This document shows, piece after piece, positions 32,177-41,678 of a DNA stretch of 64,000 bases. The notes under the pieces are model-generated. The model saw only the letters and a program-made list of their open reading frames with translations. It was not told the origin of the DNA and did not search any database. The translations under genes and the position numbers were made by a program. Position 1 is the stretch's first letter. Every line of letters begins with the position of its first letter. The stretch covers positions 4,179,595-4,243,594 of the forward strand of contig JAWPMO010000001.1 in NCBI GenBank assembly GCA_033344875.1. Direction: 5' to 3'. Source of the stretch: Ilumatobacteraceae bacterium (lineage in GTDB: Bacteria; Actinomycetota; Acidimicrobiia; Acidimicrobiales; Ilumatobacteraceae).

Positions 32177-34510
32177 TTAGGCGGCGAAGGCGGCGGCGAT
32201 CACGTCGTCGTAGGTGTCGGCGAGGTGGAACGTCATCTCGGCACGGACCCGCTCCGGCACGTCGTCGAGGTCGGGTCCGTTGCGCTGCGGGAGGACGACC
32301 TCGGTGAGGCCCATCCGATGCGCGGCGAGCACCTTCTGCTTGACCCCGCCGATCGGCAACACCTGACCCTGCAGGGTGATCTCGCCGGTCATCCCGACGG
32401 TCGACTTGACCGGTCGGCCGGTCAGCAGCGACACCAGCGCCGTCGTCATCGTGATGCCCGCCGACGGCCCGTCCTTCGGCACGGCACCCGCAGGCACGTG
32501 CACGTGGAACCGCTGGCGGAGGGCGTCGTCGGTCAACTGCAGGTCGGCGGCGTGCGATCGCACGTAGTTGAGGGCGATCTGGGCGGATTCCTTCATCACG
32601 TCGCCGAGCTGGCCGGTCAGGGTGAGCCCCGGTTCGGTGTCGGGTCCGGTGGGGAACGCCGTCGTCTCGATGAACAGCACGTCGCCTCCGGCGCCGGTGA
32701 CCGCGAGGCCGGTGGCCACACCCGGCACGTTGGTCCGATCCGGGATGTCGTCGACGACCTTCGGGCGGCCGAGCCAGTCGCCGAGCCCGTCGGCGGTGAT
32801 GTCGATCGGTGTCGCGGTGCCGGTCGCGACCTTGGCCGTGACCTTGCGCACCAGACGGCCGAGCTCTCGTTCGAGTGATCGCACGCCGGCTTCGCGGGTG
32901 TAACCGGCGATGATCGCACTCACGACGCCGTCGCCGAGCCGAACTTCGTCGGGGGTGAGCCCGGCACGTTCGACCTGACGGGGGAGCAGGTAGCGGTCGG
33001 CGATGAAGACCTTCTCGTCCTCGGTGTAGCCGTCGAGCCGGACGATGTCCATACGGTCGAGCAGCGGCCCCGGGATGGTGTCGGCCACGTTGGCGGTGGC
33101 GATGAACACCACCTGGGAGAGGTCGAGGTCGACCTCCAGGTAGTGGTCGCGGAACGTGTGGTTCTGGGCGGGGTCGAGCACCTCGAGCAGGGCGGCGGTC
33201 GGGTCGCCCGACCAACCACCGGCCGTCAGCTTGTCGATCTCGTCGAGCAGGATGACCGGGTTCATCGTGCCGGCCTCCTGGAGCGCCCGCACGATCCGAC
33301 CCGGTTGCGACCCGACGTACGTGCGCCGGTGTCCACGGATCTCGGACTCGTCGCGGATGCCGCCGAGTGCGACCCGGACGAACTCGCGGCCCATCGCCCT
33401 GGCGATCGACTCGCCGAGGCTGGTCTTGCCGACGCCGGGAGGCCCGACGAGCGTGATGATCGCACCGTCACCCCGGCGACCCGACGACGCAGCCACATCG
33501 AGATCGCGGTCGCGACGCAGCTTGCGGGTCGCCAGGAACTCGACGATCCGGTCCTTGACGTCGTCGAGCCCGTAGTGATCGGTGTCGAGTTGGGACTGCG
33601 CCGCGGCGAGGTCGAGTTCGTCGCTGCTGACCTGCCCCCACGGCATCTCGAAGATGCGATCGAGCCACGTCCGGACCCAGGCGTGCTCGGGCGACTGCGC
33701 GCTCATGCGCTCGTAGCGGTCGAGCTCCTTGGCGATCGCGTTGCGGACGACGTCGGGTGCGTCGAGGTCGGCGAGTTTGGCGCGGAACTCGTCGGCCGTG
33801 TCGTCGTCGCCCTCGCCGAGTTCCTTGCGGATCGCCGTGAGCTGCTGGCGGAGCAGGAACTCGCGCTGGTGCTGGTCCATGCCCTCGCTCACGTCGTTGC
33901 GGATCGTCTCGGCGATCTGGAGCTCACCGAGGTGCCGGCGGGCCCAGGCGAGGATCGCGTCGACCCGATCGGACGGGTCGACCGCTCGGAGCACCCTGGC
34001 GAGGTCGTCGCTCGCGAGGTCGGCCCACGTGGCGACCGCATCGGCCAGCGCCCCCGGTTCGCGGATGTTGCCGAGGATGTCGGGCAGGCGACGCGAGCGG
34101 CGCAGTTCGGCGATCAGCTCGAGCGTGGCGCGGAGTTCGCGGGTGGTCATCTCGAGCGTGGCCGACGGTGGCGGGTCGTCGATCGGTTCGACTCGCAGGT
34201 GCGCGGTGCCGTCGACGTCGAGGCGCTCGACGGCTCGGGCCCGGCCGTCGATGTGAACGATCGCGACCGGGTCGCCGTTGGGCAGGCTGCCGATGTCGGG
34301 CACCGAGGCGATGACGACGATCTCGCCGCCCGGGTTGCCGACGTCGGCGGATGCGTCGTGCGTGATCGCGAGCCGTCCGGCGGTGCGGGCGACCTCGACG
34401 GCGTGTCGACGGGCGGGGTCGTCGAGGCCGAGGGTGACCGTCGCGCCGGGGAGGACGACGGTGGACAGGGAGATCGTGGGGAGGGTGAGCAGGGTCGACG
34501 TGGCAGTCAT
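32177..34510 (-). CDS. lon: ATP-dependent protease Lon
   Basis: 777 residues in standard order: N-terminal LON substrate-binding domain (1-200), AAA+ module with Walker A GPPGVGKTS near 359-367 and Walker B PVILLDEIDKL, and C-terminal protease domain with the Ser-Lys dyad in PKDGPSAGIT and GGVKQK. It degrades misfolded and regulatory proteins in the cytoplasm. The start ATG has TACCCT 6 nt upstream. Downstream, a hairpin separates it from the sigma-fusion gene. The family's conserved GHRRTYVGSQPGRI is present; nothing is missing. Confidence 0.96.
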   Translation of the reverse strand: MTATSTLLTLPTISLSTVVLPGATVTLGLDDPARRHAVEVARTAGRLAITHDASADVGNPGGEIVVIASVPDIGSLPNGDPVAIVHIDGRARAVERLDVDGTAHLRVEPIDDPPPSATLEMTTRELRATLELIAELRRSRRLPDILGNIREPGALADAVATWADLASDDLARVLRAVDPSDRVDAILAWARRHLGELQIAETIRNDVSEGMDQHQREFLLRQQLTAIRKELGEGDDDTADEFRAKLADLDAPDVVRNAIAKELDRYERMSAQSPEHAWVRTWLDRIFEMPWGQVSSDELDLAAAQSQLDTDHYGLDDVKDRIVEFLATRKLRRDRDLDVAASSGRRGDGAIITLVGPPGVGKTSLGESIARAMGREFVRVALGGIRDESEIRGHRRTYVGSQPGRIVRALQEAGTMNPVILLDEIDKLTAGGWSGDPTAALLEVLDPAQNHTFRDHYLEVDLDLSQVVFIATANVADTIPGPLLDRMDIVRLDGYTEDEKVFIADRYLLPRQVERAGLTPDEVRLGDGVVSAIIAGYTREAGVRSLERELGRLVRKVTAKVATGTATPIDITADGLGDWLGRPKVVDDIPDRTNVPGVATGLAVTGAGGDVLFIETTAFPTGPDTEPGLTLTGQLGDVMKESAQIALNYVRSHAADLQLTDDALRQRFHVHVPAGAVPKDGPSAGITMTTALVSLLTGRPVKSTVGMTGEITLQGQVLPIGGVKQKVLAAHRMGLTEVVLPQRNGPDLDDVPERVRAEMTFHLADTYDDVIAAAFAA

Positions 34511-34516
34511 ACGCTC

Positions 34517-34522
34517 AGGGTA
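34517..34522 (-). promoter_or_regulatory. -10 hexamer TACCCT, leaderless start of lon
   Basis: TACCCT (minus strand) lies 6 nt before the lon ATG at 34510. No HspR/CIRCE-type repeat was seen nearby. Confidence 0.45.
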
Positions 34523-34628
34523 GAGGCATGATTGCTGAGTCGCTACGACTCATGATTACAGTCTTTCGTCACGTCGTGCGGATCGGCGGTGCCGGCCGGT
34601 GGGTCCGGCACGTGGGGCCGACGTGGGC

Positions 34629-35429
34629 TCATGACGGACGCTGTGCCGTGAGCCGGAACGACGCCGTGAGGGACGCACCGGGTTCGACGACCACCGGCCG
34701 GATGTTGAACGCATCCGGTGGCCCGGTCTGCGGCTCCACGCAGGTGGCGCCCGGAGGCTCGTCGTAGACGACCCAGTCGGTCAGCGCCGATTCGAGCGTG
34801 ACGTCGACGCCGTCGATCCGCAGGGTGACGGACTGCTCGTTCACGAAGCAGTCGTCCCACGGCCCGCCCGGCACCTCGATCAGCTCGTCGACCGTGATGT
34901 GGTCGCCGTCCCGGCGGTACATCCGGGTCGGATGGAACTCGAGCCGCTGGGGCTTGCGGAACCACGGGTGCCAGCCGAACGAGACCGGGAACGCCCGATC
35001 GTCGGCGGTCACGCTCATCGCGCAGGTGAGGGCGTCGTCATCGACCTCGAACGTCTGCAGCGCGGTCCCACCGAACGGCCAGGTGACGTCCCGAGGGAGG
35101 TCGAGGCGAAGGTCGAGCCGGCGCTCGGTGTGGGCGGTCACGGTCCACGCCACGGTGAACCCGACGCCGTGCATCGCGTGACCGTCGTGGTTGCGCGGCA
35201 GTTCGTACGTCTCGCCGCGGAACTCGAACCGGCCGGCCCTGATCCGTCCGGCCCACGGGACCATCGGGTAGGCGCCCCAGGCGAGCGGGTGGGCGTCGAC
35301 CTGGTCGCGCCCGACGAGCAGGGCGACGCCGTCGGCGGTGATCTGGGCGATCCGGCCGCCCGCCTCGGGGTCGACCTCGACGTCGATCGACCCGGCGGCG
35401 ATGGAGGGAAGCGTGGGGAGGTTGCTCAC
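34629..35429 (-). CDS. Aldose 1-epimerase (galactose mutarotase-like) protein
   Basis: 266 residues from GTG 35429 (VSNLPTLPSIAAGSIDVEVDPEAGGRI), chosen to avoid overlapping the divergent dtd gene. Beta-sandwich mutarotase fold: AWGAYPMVPWAGRIRAGRFEF, NHDGHAMHGVGFTVAW with the two active-site His of the family, and FGWHPWFRK. It interconverts sugar anomers; the substrate (galactose, glucose-6-phosphate or another) is not shown. Monocistronic, divergent from dtd across 55 bp. Confidence 0.85.
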   Translation of the reverse strand: MSNLPTLPSIAAGSIDVEVDPEAGGRIAQITADGVALLVGRDQVDAHPLAWGAYPMVPWAGRIRAGRFEFRGETYELPRNHDGHAMHGVGFTVAWTVTAHTERRLDLRLDLPRDVTWPFGGTALQTFEVDDDALTCAMSVTADDRAFPVSFGWHPWFRKPQRLEFHPTRMYRRDGDHITVDELIEVPGGPWDDCFVNEQSVTLRIDGVDVTLESALTDWVVYDEPPGATCVEPQTGPPDAFNIRPVVVEPGASLTASFRLTAQRPS

Positions 35430-35484
35430 GGTCTCATCATCGCCGATCCGGTCGTCGATGCGCACGGCGTGACAGGCTGCGGGG

Positions 35485-35952
35485 ATGCGTGCGTTGATCC
35501 AGCGTGTGATCGAAGCGTCGGTCGACGTCGTGCTCCCGTCCGGCGAGACCGAGCGGACGGGCGCGATCGGGGCCGGCGTGTGCGCGTTGATCGGAGCCAC
35601 CCACGACGACACCGTGGACGACGCCGAGAAGCTCGCCGCGAAGATCTGGCATCTACGGATCCTCGACGACGACGACGGCGTGATGAACCGCTCGCTCGCC
35701 CAGCGTTCGGGTGACGGTGCGCCGGCCGAGGTGCTCGTCGTCAGTCAGTTCACGCTGTACGGCAACACCGACAAGGGACGCCGGCCGAGCTGGGTCGACG
35801 CGGCCCGACCCGAGCACGCGGAGCCGCTCGTCGACGCCGTCGTCGAGCACCTGCGCGGTCTCGGCGCCACGGTCGCGACCGGACGCTTCCGCACCGAGAT
35901 GCGGGTCGGGCTCGTCAACGACGGGCCGGTCACGCTGTTGTTGGAGACCTGA
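35485..35952 (+). CDS. dtd: D-aminoacyl-tRNA deacylase
   Basis: 155 residues. It hydrolyses D-amino acids (and Gly) mis-charged on tRNA. Both family motifs are intact: [17 protein letters not shown] (the SQFTL active-site loop) and the C-terminal [10 protein letters not shown] (cross-subunit Gly-x-Pro-x-Thr-type element). The N-terminus [15 protein letters not shown] is canonical, which fixes the start. Convergent with lnt, overlapping its 3' end by 23 bp. Confidence 0.95.
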   Translation: MRALIQRVIEASVDVVLPSGETERTGAIGAGVCALIGATHDDTVDDAEKLAAKIWHLRILDDDDGVMNRSLAQRSGDGAPAEVLVVSQFTLYGNTDKGRRPSWVDAARPEHAEPLVDAVVEHLRGLGATVATGRFRTEMRVGLVNDGPVTLLLET

Positions 35953-37483
35953 ACCGCTCGCTCCAGCCGCCGAACCACAGCGATGCCAGCAGCAGCCCGA
36001 TCGCCAGCGCAACCCAGGGGGCGTCGCCGAGCGAGGTGTACCAGGTACTCCCCGATCGGAGCGGCACGTCCATGGTGATGACGCGCTGTTCGCTCACGTC
36101 GGTGCGCTGGAACACGTCGCCGTCGGGCGACACGAAGGCCGAGAACCCGGTGGGAGACACCTGGACCACCCAGCGGCCGGTCTCCATCGCTCGGAGGCGG
36201 CTCGACGCGACCTGCTGCGTCTGCACGATCGTCCCGGTGTAGCTGGCACCGTTGGTCGGGTTGAGGAGGATGTCGGCATCGGCCGCCGCTCGACCGCGAT
36301 CGCCGAAGAACACCTCCCACGAGATCATCACGCCGAGCCGGGCACCGTCCGGCAGCGCGATCACGGCCGGGTCGCGGCCGCGCAGGGCGTCGGACGGGAT
36401 CTGATCGAGCGGAGCACCCAACGCCTCGAGCACGCCGCGCAGCGGCACGTACTCGCCGAACGGGACGATCCGGACCTTCTCGTAGTTGCCGGTGACGTCG
36501 CCCTCGGGGGTCACGATCACCTGGGCGTTGACGAAGCTGCCGTCGGTCGGGTGCGCGCTGAACTCGGAGTCGACGGTCACGCCGACCGCGAACGGCACAT
36601 CGAGCCGCGCCGCTTCGGCGGTGATCTCGGCGAACGCCTCGCTGTCGTCGAAGGCGATCCCGTTGACGTCGATGCCGTTCTCCGGCCAGACGACCACGTC
36701 GAGTTCGTCGCCCGGTCGAATCGTCGCCGTGGCATCGAGGTGGGCGCGGGTCACCCGCGAACTCGGGACGTCGAGCGCCGACGTCCCCTGTTCGCCGCCA
36801 CCCTGGACCGCCGCGACGGTCAGCGGCTCGACGTCGCGGTCGGTACCGGACGGAGCGACGAGCGCCACGAGCACGACGACGGCGGCAGCGGCCAGTGCAG
36901 CTGCTTCGATCGTGCGCAGGGTGGGGCGGGTCGAGTCGTCGGAGCGGGCTTCGGCCATGAGCCGACGCAGCAGCTGCGCGATCGCGACGCCGATCTGGAA
37001 CACGAGCCACGTCAGGAGGATCACGCCACCGACCCGGGCGACGGCGAGCAACGGGCCGCCCGCCTGTGAGATGCCGATGGTCGCGAGGGGCACGCCGCCG
37101 AACGGCACCAGCATGCGGACGATCTCGGCGAGCGTGTGGGCGGCAGGTCGGCCGATGACCCGCCATCGACCCGTTGGTGCGATCGCCGCGGCGGCCGCGT
37201 GCAGCGAGGCGAACAGCAGCGACGTGACGAGATAGCCGGGGGCGGTGAGGAACCACATCCACGCCATCCCGATCACCATCCACGGCAGACCGAACGCCAG
37301 ACCGGCCCACGCCCGCCGGGAACGGATCGACTCGTCGCCGAGCGCGAGTTCGAAACACACGATGCCGACGAACGCGAGCGGCCAGAACCCCCACGGCGGC
37401 ATCGCCAGCGCCACGAGCACGCCGGCCCCGCCACAGCCGATGAGGCGCGCGAGGGGCATGGGCGGCGGTGCGGCGGCGGGCAT
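35930..37483 (-). CDS. lnt: Apolipoprotein N-acyltransferase homologue with Ser in place of the catalytic Cys
   Basis: 517 residues from ATG 37483. The N-terminal half has about six to seven membrane helices; the C-terminal half is a nitrilase domain. Catalytic Glu (VVWPENG) and Lys ([15 protein letters not shown]) are present, but the nucleophile position, normally Cys in [IV]C[YW]E, is Ser388 ([12 protein letters not shown]; codon TCG at 36320-36322). Lnt N-acylates lipoproteins, of which this window encodes several. With Ser the protein may be inactive, use Ser, or do something else. Start codon overlaps the sortase stop by 1 nt (TGATG), making it the last gene of the heme-sortase operon. 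C-terminal helix near 490-510. Confidence 0.88.
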   Translation of the reverse strand: MPAAAPPPMPLARLIGCGGAGVLVALAMPPWGFWPLAFVGIVCFELALGDESIRSRRAWAGLAFGLPWMVIGMAWMWFLTAPGYLVTSLLFASLHAAAAAIAPTGRWRVIGRPAAHTLAEIVRMLVPFGGVPLATIGISQAGGPLLAVARVGGVILLTWLVFQIGVAIAQLLRRLMAEARSDDSTRPTLRTIEAAALAAAAVVVLVALVAPSGTDRDVEPLTVAAVQGGGEQGTSALDVPSSRVTRAHLDATATIRPGDELDVVVWPENGIDVNGIAFDDSEAFAEITAEAARLDVPFAVGVTVDSEFSAHPTDGSFVNAQVIVTPEGDVTGNYEKVRIVPFGEYVPLRGVLEALGAPLDQIPSDALRGRDPAVIALPDGARLGVMISWEVFFGDRGRAAADADILLNPTNGASYTGTIVQTQQVASSRLRAMETGRWVVQVSPTGFSAFVSPDGDVFQRTDVSEQRVITMDVPLRSGSTWYTSLGDAPWVALAIGLLLASLWFGGWSERFRSPTTA

Positions 37484-38247
37484 CAGGCGTCGGTGGATTC
37501 GACGAGGTCGGCGAACACGACGATCCGCTGTGCCGTCGACCCGGGGGGATGGCACGCGAACAACGTCGCGGTCGCGGTCTCGGTCGGTTCGACGATCCAG
37601 ACGGCGGTCGGTTCGACCACCTCGACCCGGTCGACGACGTACGTGTGCACGCCGGTCTCGTCGGTGAAGACGATCTCGTCGCCGGCCACGAGTTGGTCGA
37701 CGTTGCGGAACACGCGATGGCTGCTGGTGCGGTGTCCGGCGACCACGACGTTGCCGGTCTGCCCCGGCATGGCCGAACCCGGCCAGTGCCCCGGGCCGTA
37801 GTCGAGTGTGGTCAGGCGGATGCCTTCGTACATGGTCATGTCGACGTCGAGCTTCGGGATCGCGATCGACCCCACCTCGATCACCGGCTCGTGTGCGTAC
37901 GCATCGACGGGCGGCGCGATCGGCTGCGCAGTGGTGGCCTCGACGACGAGGGTCGACGTGGTCGTCGGCGGCAATGTGGTGGTGGAGGGCGTCGCCGGCA
38001 AAGTCGGCGGGACGGTGGTCGTCGTGACGGGGGTGGTCGTGGTCGGCGCCGCCGTGGTCGGTGCCGCGGTGGTCGGCGCTGCGGTGGTCGGTGCCGGTCC
38101 GGTCGATGGGGCGGCGGCGACGACGGTGTCGTCATCGGACCCACCGCACGCTGCGAGCGTCAGAAGCGAGGTGACCGCGAGCGCGCAGATCGAGGTGCGC
38201 CGGATCGTCTGGGGCGCTGGTGCAGCGGGGCGCATCGGGTCCATCAT
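37483..38247 (-). CDS. Class E-type sortase with a lipoprotein signal
   Basis: 254 residues from ATG 38247, overlapping the cgoX stop by 4 nt. The signal LLTLAACGGSDDD looks like a lipobox with Cys34, unusual because sortases are normally held by a membrane helix. A Thr/Pro-rich spacer (about 45-100) precedes the sortase domain (about 115-254). The catalytic His is in VVAGHRTSS, Cys near 232 in TLFACHPPGSTAQRIVVF, with the Arg in the same strand. Class E sortases anchor LAXTG-type proteins; no candidate substrate with such a motif was seen here. Co-transcribed with heme genes upstream and lnt downstream. Confidence 0.88.
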   Translation of the reverse strand: MMDPMRPAAPAPQTIRRTSICALAVTSLLTLAACGGSDDDTVVAAAPSTGPAPTTAAPTTAAPTTAAPTTTTPVTTTTVPPTLPATPSTTTLPPTTTSTLVVEATTAQPIAPPVDAYAHEPVIEVGSIAIPKLDVDMTMYEGIRLTTLDYGPGHWPGSAMPGQTGNVVVAGHRTSSHRVFRNVDQLVAGDEIVFTDETGVHTYVVDRVEVVEPTAVWIVEPTETATATLFACHPPGSTAQRIVVFADLVESTDA

Positions 38248-39617
38248 GTCAGGAACCCATCGGCCGTCCCGGTCGTCTCCTTGACGATTCGGGCGGCACG
38301 TTCGCCGTCGGCGATGCACGCCGGGATGCCGATGCCTCGGTAACTGGCCCCGGCGATCGCCAACCCGGGTGGCAGTGCTGCCTCGACGGCCGCGACCCGT
38401 TCGTGGTGTCGCGGTCGGTACTGCGGAAACGCGTCGTGCCAGCGGGTGATCGACACGTGACCGGGTTGCAGATCGAGGTCGAGATGGCGGTTCAGGTCGT
38501 CGATGCTGTTGGTGATCACCGCGTCGTCGTCGAGGTGGCGAACCGGCAGGCCGTCGCGACCGAGCGAGGTACGCAGGATCTGCGTCCCGTCGGCCGGCCG
38601 CCAGTGCGCCCACTTCTGCGACCCGAACGACGCCGCGGTCACGAACCGCTGGTCGGGCTTCGGCACCAGATAGCCGCTGCGACCGTGCAGCCGTTCGGGC
38701 CACGCCTCGCCGGCGACCGCCAGCCGGACCATGATCACGTCGGCGAACTCGATCGCCCGGAGCAGCCTCGCCGCGTCGGGCGACGCTGTGTCGAGGAGGC
38801 GGGCGGTGCTCGCGGCCGGCGACGCGATGACCACGGCGCCGAAGCGCTCGCCGTCGACCACCCAGCCGTCGTCGCCGGGCTCGATGGCCGTCGCCGCCCG
38901 ACCGGTGTGGATCGTGCCGCCACGTTGGCGAACGTGGTCGGCCGCAGCGCCGACCAGAGCAGCCATGCCCTGCGTCGGCGCGGCGAAGATCGGGCCGGAC
39001 GCGGTCGGTGCCGCAGCGCGCGCGGCCCGGCCACCGAGCAGCAGGCTGCGGTGACGCTCGGCGAGCCCGGCGAGTTGCGGCACCGCCGCCAGGCTGGACC
39101 GGTCGGTGTCGGTCGCGTAGATGCTGCCGACGAGCGCGTCGACGAGGCGCTCGTGCACCTCGTCACCGAAGCGTTGCCGCATCAGGGCCCCCAGCGAGTC
39201 GCCGTGGTCGCGGCGTGGGAGCACCGGTTCGATCGCGGCGCGGGCCTTGCCCCGCCAACTGAGCAGGGAGGTCGTCGCGAACGGTCGGATCGCGGCGGGC
39301 ATGCCGAGCACGATGCCGCCGGGGATCGGGTGCAGCCGGTCGTGCCACACCGCGGCCGATGCCTCGGTCGGTGAGGTCAGGTCGGTGACGCCGAGCCGCT
39401 CGGCGAACGCCACGGCGGCGGGCACGCGGGTCAGATAGGCGTCGGCGCCTTCGTCGATGTGATCGAGACCGGCGAACGGCGACGTCGTGATCTTGCCGCC
39501 GACGCGCGGACCCGCTTCCCAGAGTTCGACGGTGAGGTCGGTGCGATCCAACAGCGAGACGGCCGCGGACAGCCCGGCGATGCCGCCACCGACGACGAGG
39601 ACTCGTCGGTCGCTCAT
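38244..39617 (-). CDS. cgoX: Coproporphyrinogen/protoporphyrinogen oxidase (HemY/CgoX type)
   Basis: 457 residues. FAD-binding VLVVGGGIAGLSAAVSL at 6-22, GG-doublet continuation ELWEAGPRVGGKITT, and C-terminal FAD motif IAGASYRGIGIPACIADGERAA. In actinobacteria this enzyme oxidises coproporphyrinogen III to coproporphyrin III before iron insertion. The start overlaps the ferrochelatase stop by 1 nt (TGATG) and the stop overlaps the sortase start by 4 nt. Confidence 0.92.
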   Translation of the reverse strand: MSDRRVLVVGGGIAGLSAAVSLLDRTDLTVELWEAGPRVGGKITTSPFAGLDHIDEGADAYLTRVPAAVAFAERLGVTDLTSPTEASAAVWHDRLHPIPGGIVLGMPAAIRPFATTSLLSWRGKARAAIEPVLPRRDHGDSLGALMRQRFGDEVHERLVDALVGSIYATDTDRSSLAAVPQLAGLAERHRSLLLGGRAARAAAPTASGPIFAAPTQGMAALVGAAADHVRQRGGTIHTGRAATAIEPGDDGWVVDGERFGAVVIASPAASTARLLDTASPDAARLLRAIEFADVIMVRLAVAGEAWPERLHGRSGYLVPKPDQRFVTAASFGSQKWAHWRPADGTQILRTSLGRDGLPVRHLDDDAVITNSIDDLNRHLDLDLQPGHVSITRWHDAFPQYRPRHHERVAAVEAALPPGLAIAGASYRGIGIPACIADGERAARIVKETTGTADGFLT

Positions 39618-40537
39618 CAGCCGGCGGCGAGGTGGATCCGGTGGGCGAGCGCCGCCATGACCGCCGGCGCGTCGTTGACGCTCGCGGTGCGATCGAACGC
39701 CAGGCCGACGCCGTCGGCGCGCTGCTTGGCCTCGATGTCGAGGTCGTAGAGGACCTCGAGGTGATCGGCGACGAACCCGACCGATGACACGACGACGCCG
39801 TCGGTCTCGTCGTCGGCACCGAGTTGATCGATGACCTCGAGGATGTCGGGGCCGATCCACGGTTCGGGTGTGCGCCCGGCGCTCTGCCACGCGATCTGCC
39901 AGTCGGTGCCCTCGACGAGGCCGAGCCGTTCGGCGACGACCTCCGCCGTGGAGCGGAGCTCGCTCATGTACGGGTCGCCGCCGAGCACGATGCGCTCGGG
40001 CAGCGAGTGGGCGGTGAACAGCACCCGGGTGCGTTCTGGCATGTCGGCGAGCCGTGCGCGCAGGTCGTCGGTGATGAAATCGACGAAGGCGGGTTCGACC
40101 GCCCACGACTCGACACCGGCGACCTCGATGCCGTGCGGCTCGGCCGCGTCGCGGGCCCGACCGAGGTACTGGCCGATCGAATACGCGGAGTAGTGCGGGG
40201 CGAGCACGGCACCGACGATCTTCGAGCACCCGCGGGCGGCGACCTCGTCGACCGCCGCCTCGACCTTGGGGTCGGCGTGCTTGAGGCCGAGCACGACCTC
40301 GTACCGGTCGGGCTCGATCGCGTCGAGCGCGATCTGGATCGCGTCGCGCTGCGCCTCGGTCAGCCGCGCGAGCGGCGACACTCCGCCGATCGCCTCGTAG
40401 CGCGCGGTCAGGTCGGCCAGGGCCTCGTCGGTCGGTGGGCGTCCACGACGGATGTCGGTGTAGTACGGCAGGATCTCGTCGCGCGACCGCGGCGTGCCGT
40501 AGGCCATCAGCACGACGGCGATCCGGTCGGCACTCAC
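39617..40537 (-). CDS. cpfC: Ferrochelatase (coproporphyrin ferrochelatase type)
   Basis: 306 residues. Metal-inserting site residues H177 (FTAHSLPERI) and E261 (DHLEVLYDLDIEA) are present. It puts ferrous iron into coproporphyrin III in the actinobacterial pathway. The [2Fe-2S] cysteines that some actinobacterial ferrochelatases carry near the C-terminus are absent; the protein ends IHLAAG. It overlaps hemE by 4 nt upstream and cgoX by 1 nt downstream. The last enzyme, ChdC (HemQ), is not in the window. Confidence 0.93.
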   Translation of the reverse strand: MSADRIAVVLMAYGTPRSRDEILPYYTDIRRGRPPTDEALADLTARYEAIGGVSPLARLTEAQRDAIQIALDAIEPDRYEVVLGLKHADPKVEAAVDEVAARGCSKIVGAVLAPHYSAYSIGQYLGRARDAAEPHGIEVAGVESWAVEPAFVDFITDDLRARLADMPERTRVLFTAHSLPERIVLGGDPYMSELRSTAEVVAERLGLVEGTDWQIAWQSAGRTPEPWIGPDILEVIDQLGADDETDGVVVSSVGFVADHLEVLYDLDIEAKQRADGVGLAFDRTASVNDAPAVMAALAHRIHLAAG

Positions 40538-41586
40538 GCCGCGGTCTCCGCGTGGACGAAGTCGACGACGGCTTGGAGCACATCGGGATCGGAATCCTTG
40601 TCGACGCCGTGACCGAGGTTGAAGATGTGCCCGGGGTGGCCGTCGTTGTCGTCGAGCACCCGCCGGGCGCCCTCGAGCGCAGGTGCGGTGCCGGCGAGCA
40701 CGAGCGACGGGTCGAGGTTGCCCTGGACGACCGTGTCGGCCCCGAGCCGGGTGCGGGCGTCACGGATCGTGGTTCGCCAATCGAGGCCGATCACACCGGG
40801 GCCGGCCGCCTGCATGCGTTCGAGCAGGTGGTCGCAACCGATGCCGAAGTGGATGCCGACGACGCCGGGGTGGCGGTCGGCGAGCTCGCCGAACACCCGC
40901 TCGGAGTGCGGGAACACGAACCGGTCGTAGTCGGCGACCGACAGGGAACCCGCCCACGAATCGAACAGCTGGAACGCGCGAGCGCCGTGTTCGAGCTGCA
41001 GGTCGATGAACGTGATCGCGCTCTCGGCGAGGCGCTCCATGACCCGGTGCCACAGCAACTCGTCGGTGTACATCATCGCCTTGGTGTGCCGGTAGGTGCG
41101 GCTCGGCCCGCCCTCGATCAGATAGCTGCCGACCGTGAACGGCGCACCGGCGAACGACAGCAGCGGCACCTCGTCGGGGAGTTCGGCGACGAGCAGGTCG
41201 ACCGTGTCGGCGACGTATGACACGTCGTCTGGTTCGAGCGGCCGGAGGCGGTCGAGATCGGCGATCGAGCGCAGCGGCCGCTCGGCGATCGGACCGGTGC
41301 CCGGCTTGACGTCGACGCCGAAACCGACGGCGTGCGGGGGCACCACGATGTCGCTGTAGAGCACGGCCGCGTCGACCCCGTATCGGCGGACCGGTTGGAG
41401 TGTGATCTCGGTCGCGAGTTCCGGCTGCTTGATCGCGTCGAGGATCGAACCCTCTCCTCGGATCGACCGGTATTCGGGCAGGCTGCGACCGGCCTGGCGC
41501 ATGAACCACACGGGCGTGTGCGGTGCGGGGCGACCTCGGGCGGCTGCGAGGAACGGTGCCTCGCTGGTGGTGTCGTTGCCGGTCAT
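40534..41586 (-). CDS. hemE: Uroporphyrinogen decarboxylase
   Basis: 350 residues. The family signatures are PVWFMRQAGRSLPEYR near the N-terminus (the substrate-carboxylate Arg pair) and GHIFNLGHGVDKDSDPDVL near the C-terminus. It makes coproporphyrinogen III for the next two enzymes. First gene of the overlapping operon hemE-cpfC-cgoX-sortase-lnt. Divergent from helD across 92 bp, where opposite TACTCT and TAGAGT hexamers overlap (41610-41620). Confidence 0.95.
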   Translation of the reverse strand: MTGNDTTSEAPFLAAARGRPAPHTPVWFMRQAGRSLPEYRSIRGEGSILDAIKQPELATEITLQPVRRYGVDAAVLYSDIVVPPHAVGFGVDVKPGTGPIAERPLRSIADLDRLRPLEPDDVSYVADTVDLLVAELPDEVPLLSFAGAPFTVGSYLIEGGPSRTYRHTKAMMYTDELLWHRVMERLAESAITFIDLQLEHGARAFQLFDSWAGSLSVADYDRFVFPHSERVFGELADRHPGVVGIHFGIGCDHLLERMQAAGPGVIGLDWRTTIRDARTRLGADTVVQGNLDPSLVLAGTAPALEGARRVLDDNDGHPGHIFNLGHGVDKDSDPDVLQAVVDFVHAETAA

Positions 41587-41678
41587 CTGATGGAGGACGC
41601 TACCGGCGCCGCTAGAGTATCTCGACCCCCGATTCGGCGGTTCGACGTGGCCACCGAGACCAAATCACTCTGGAATCG

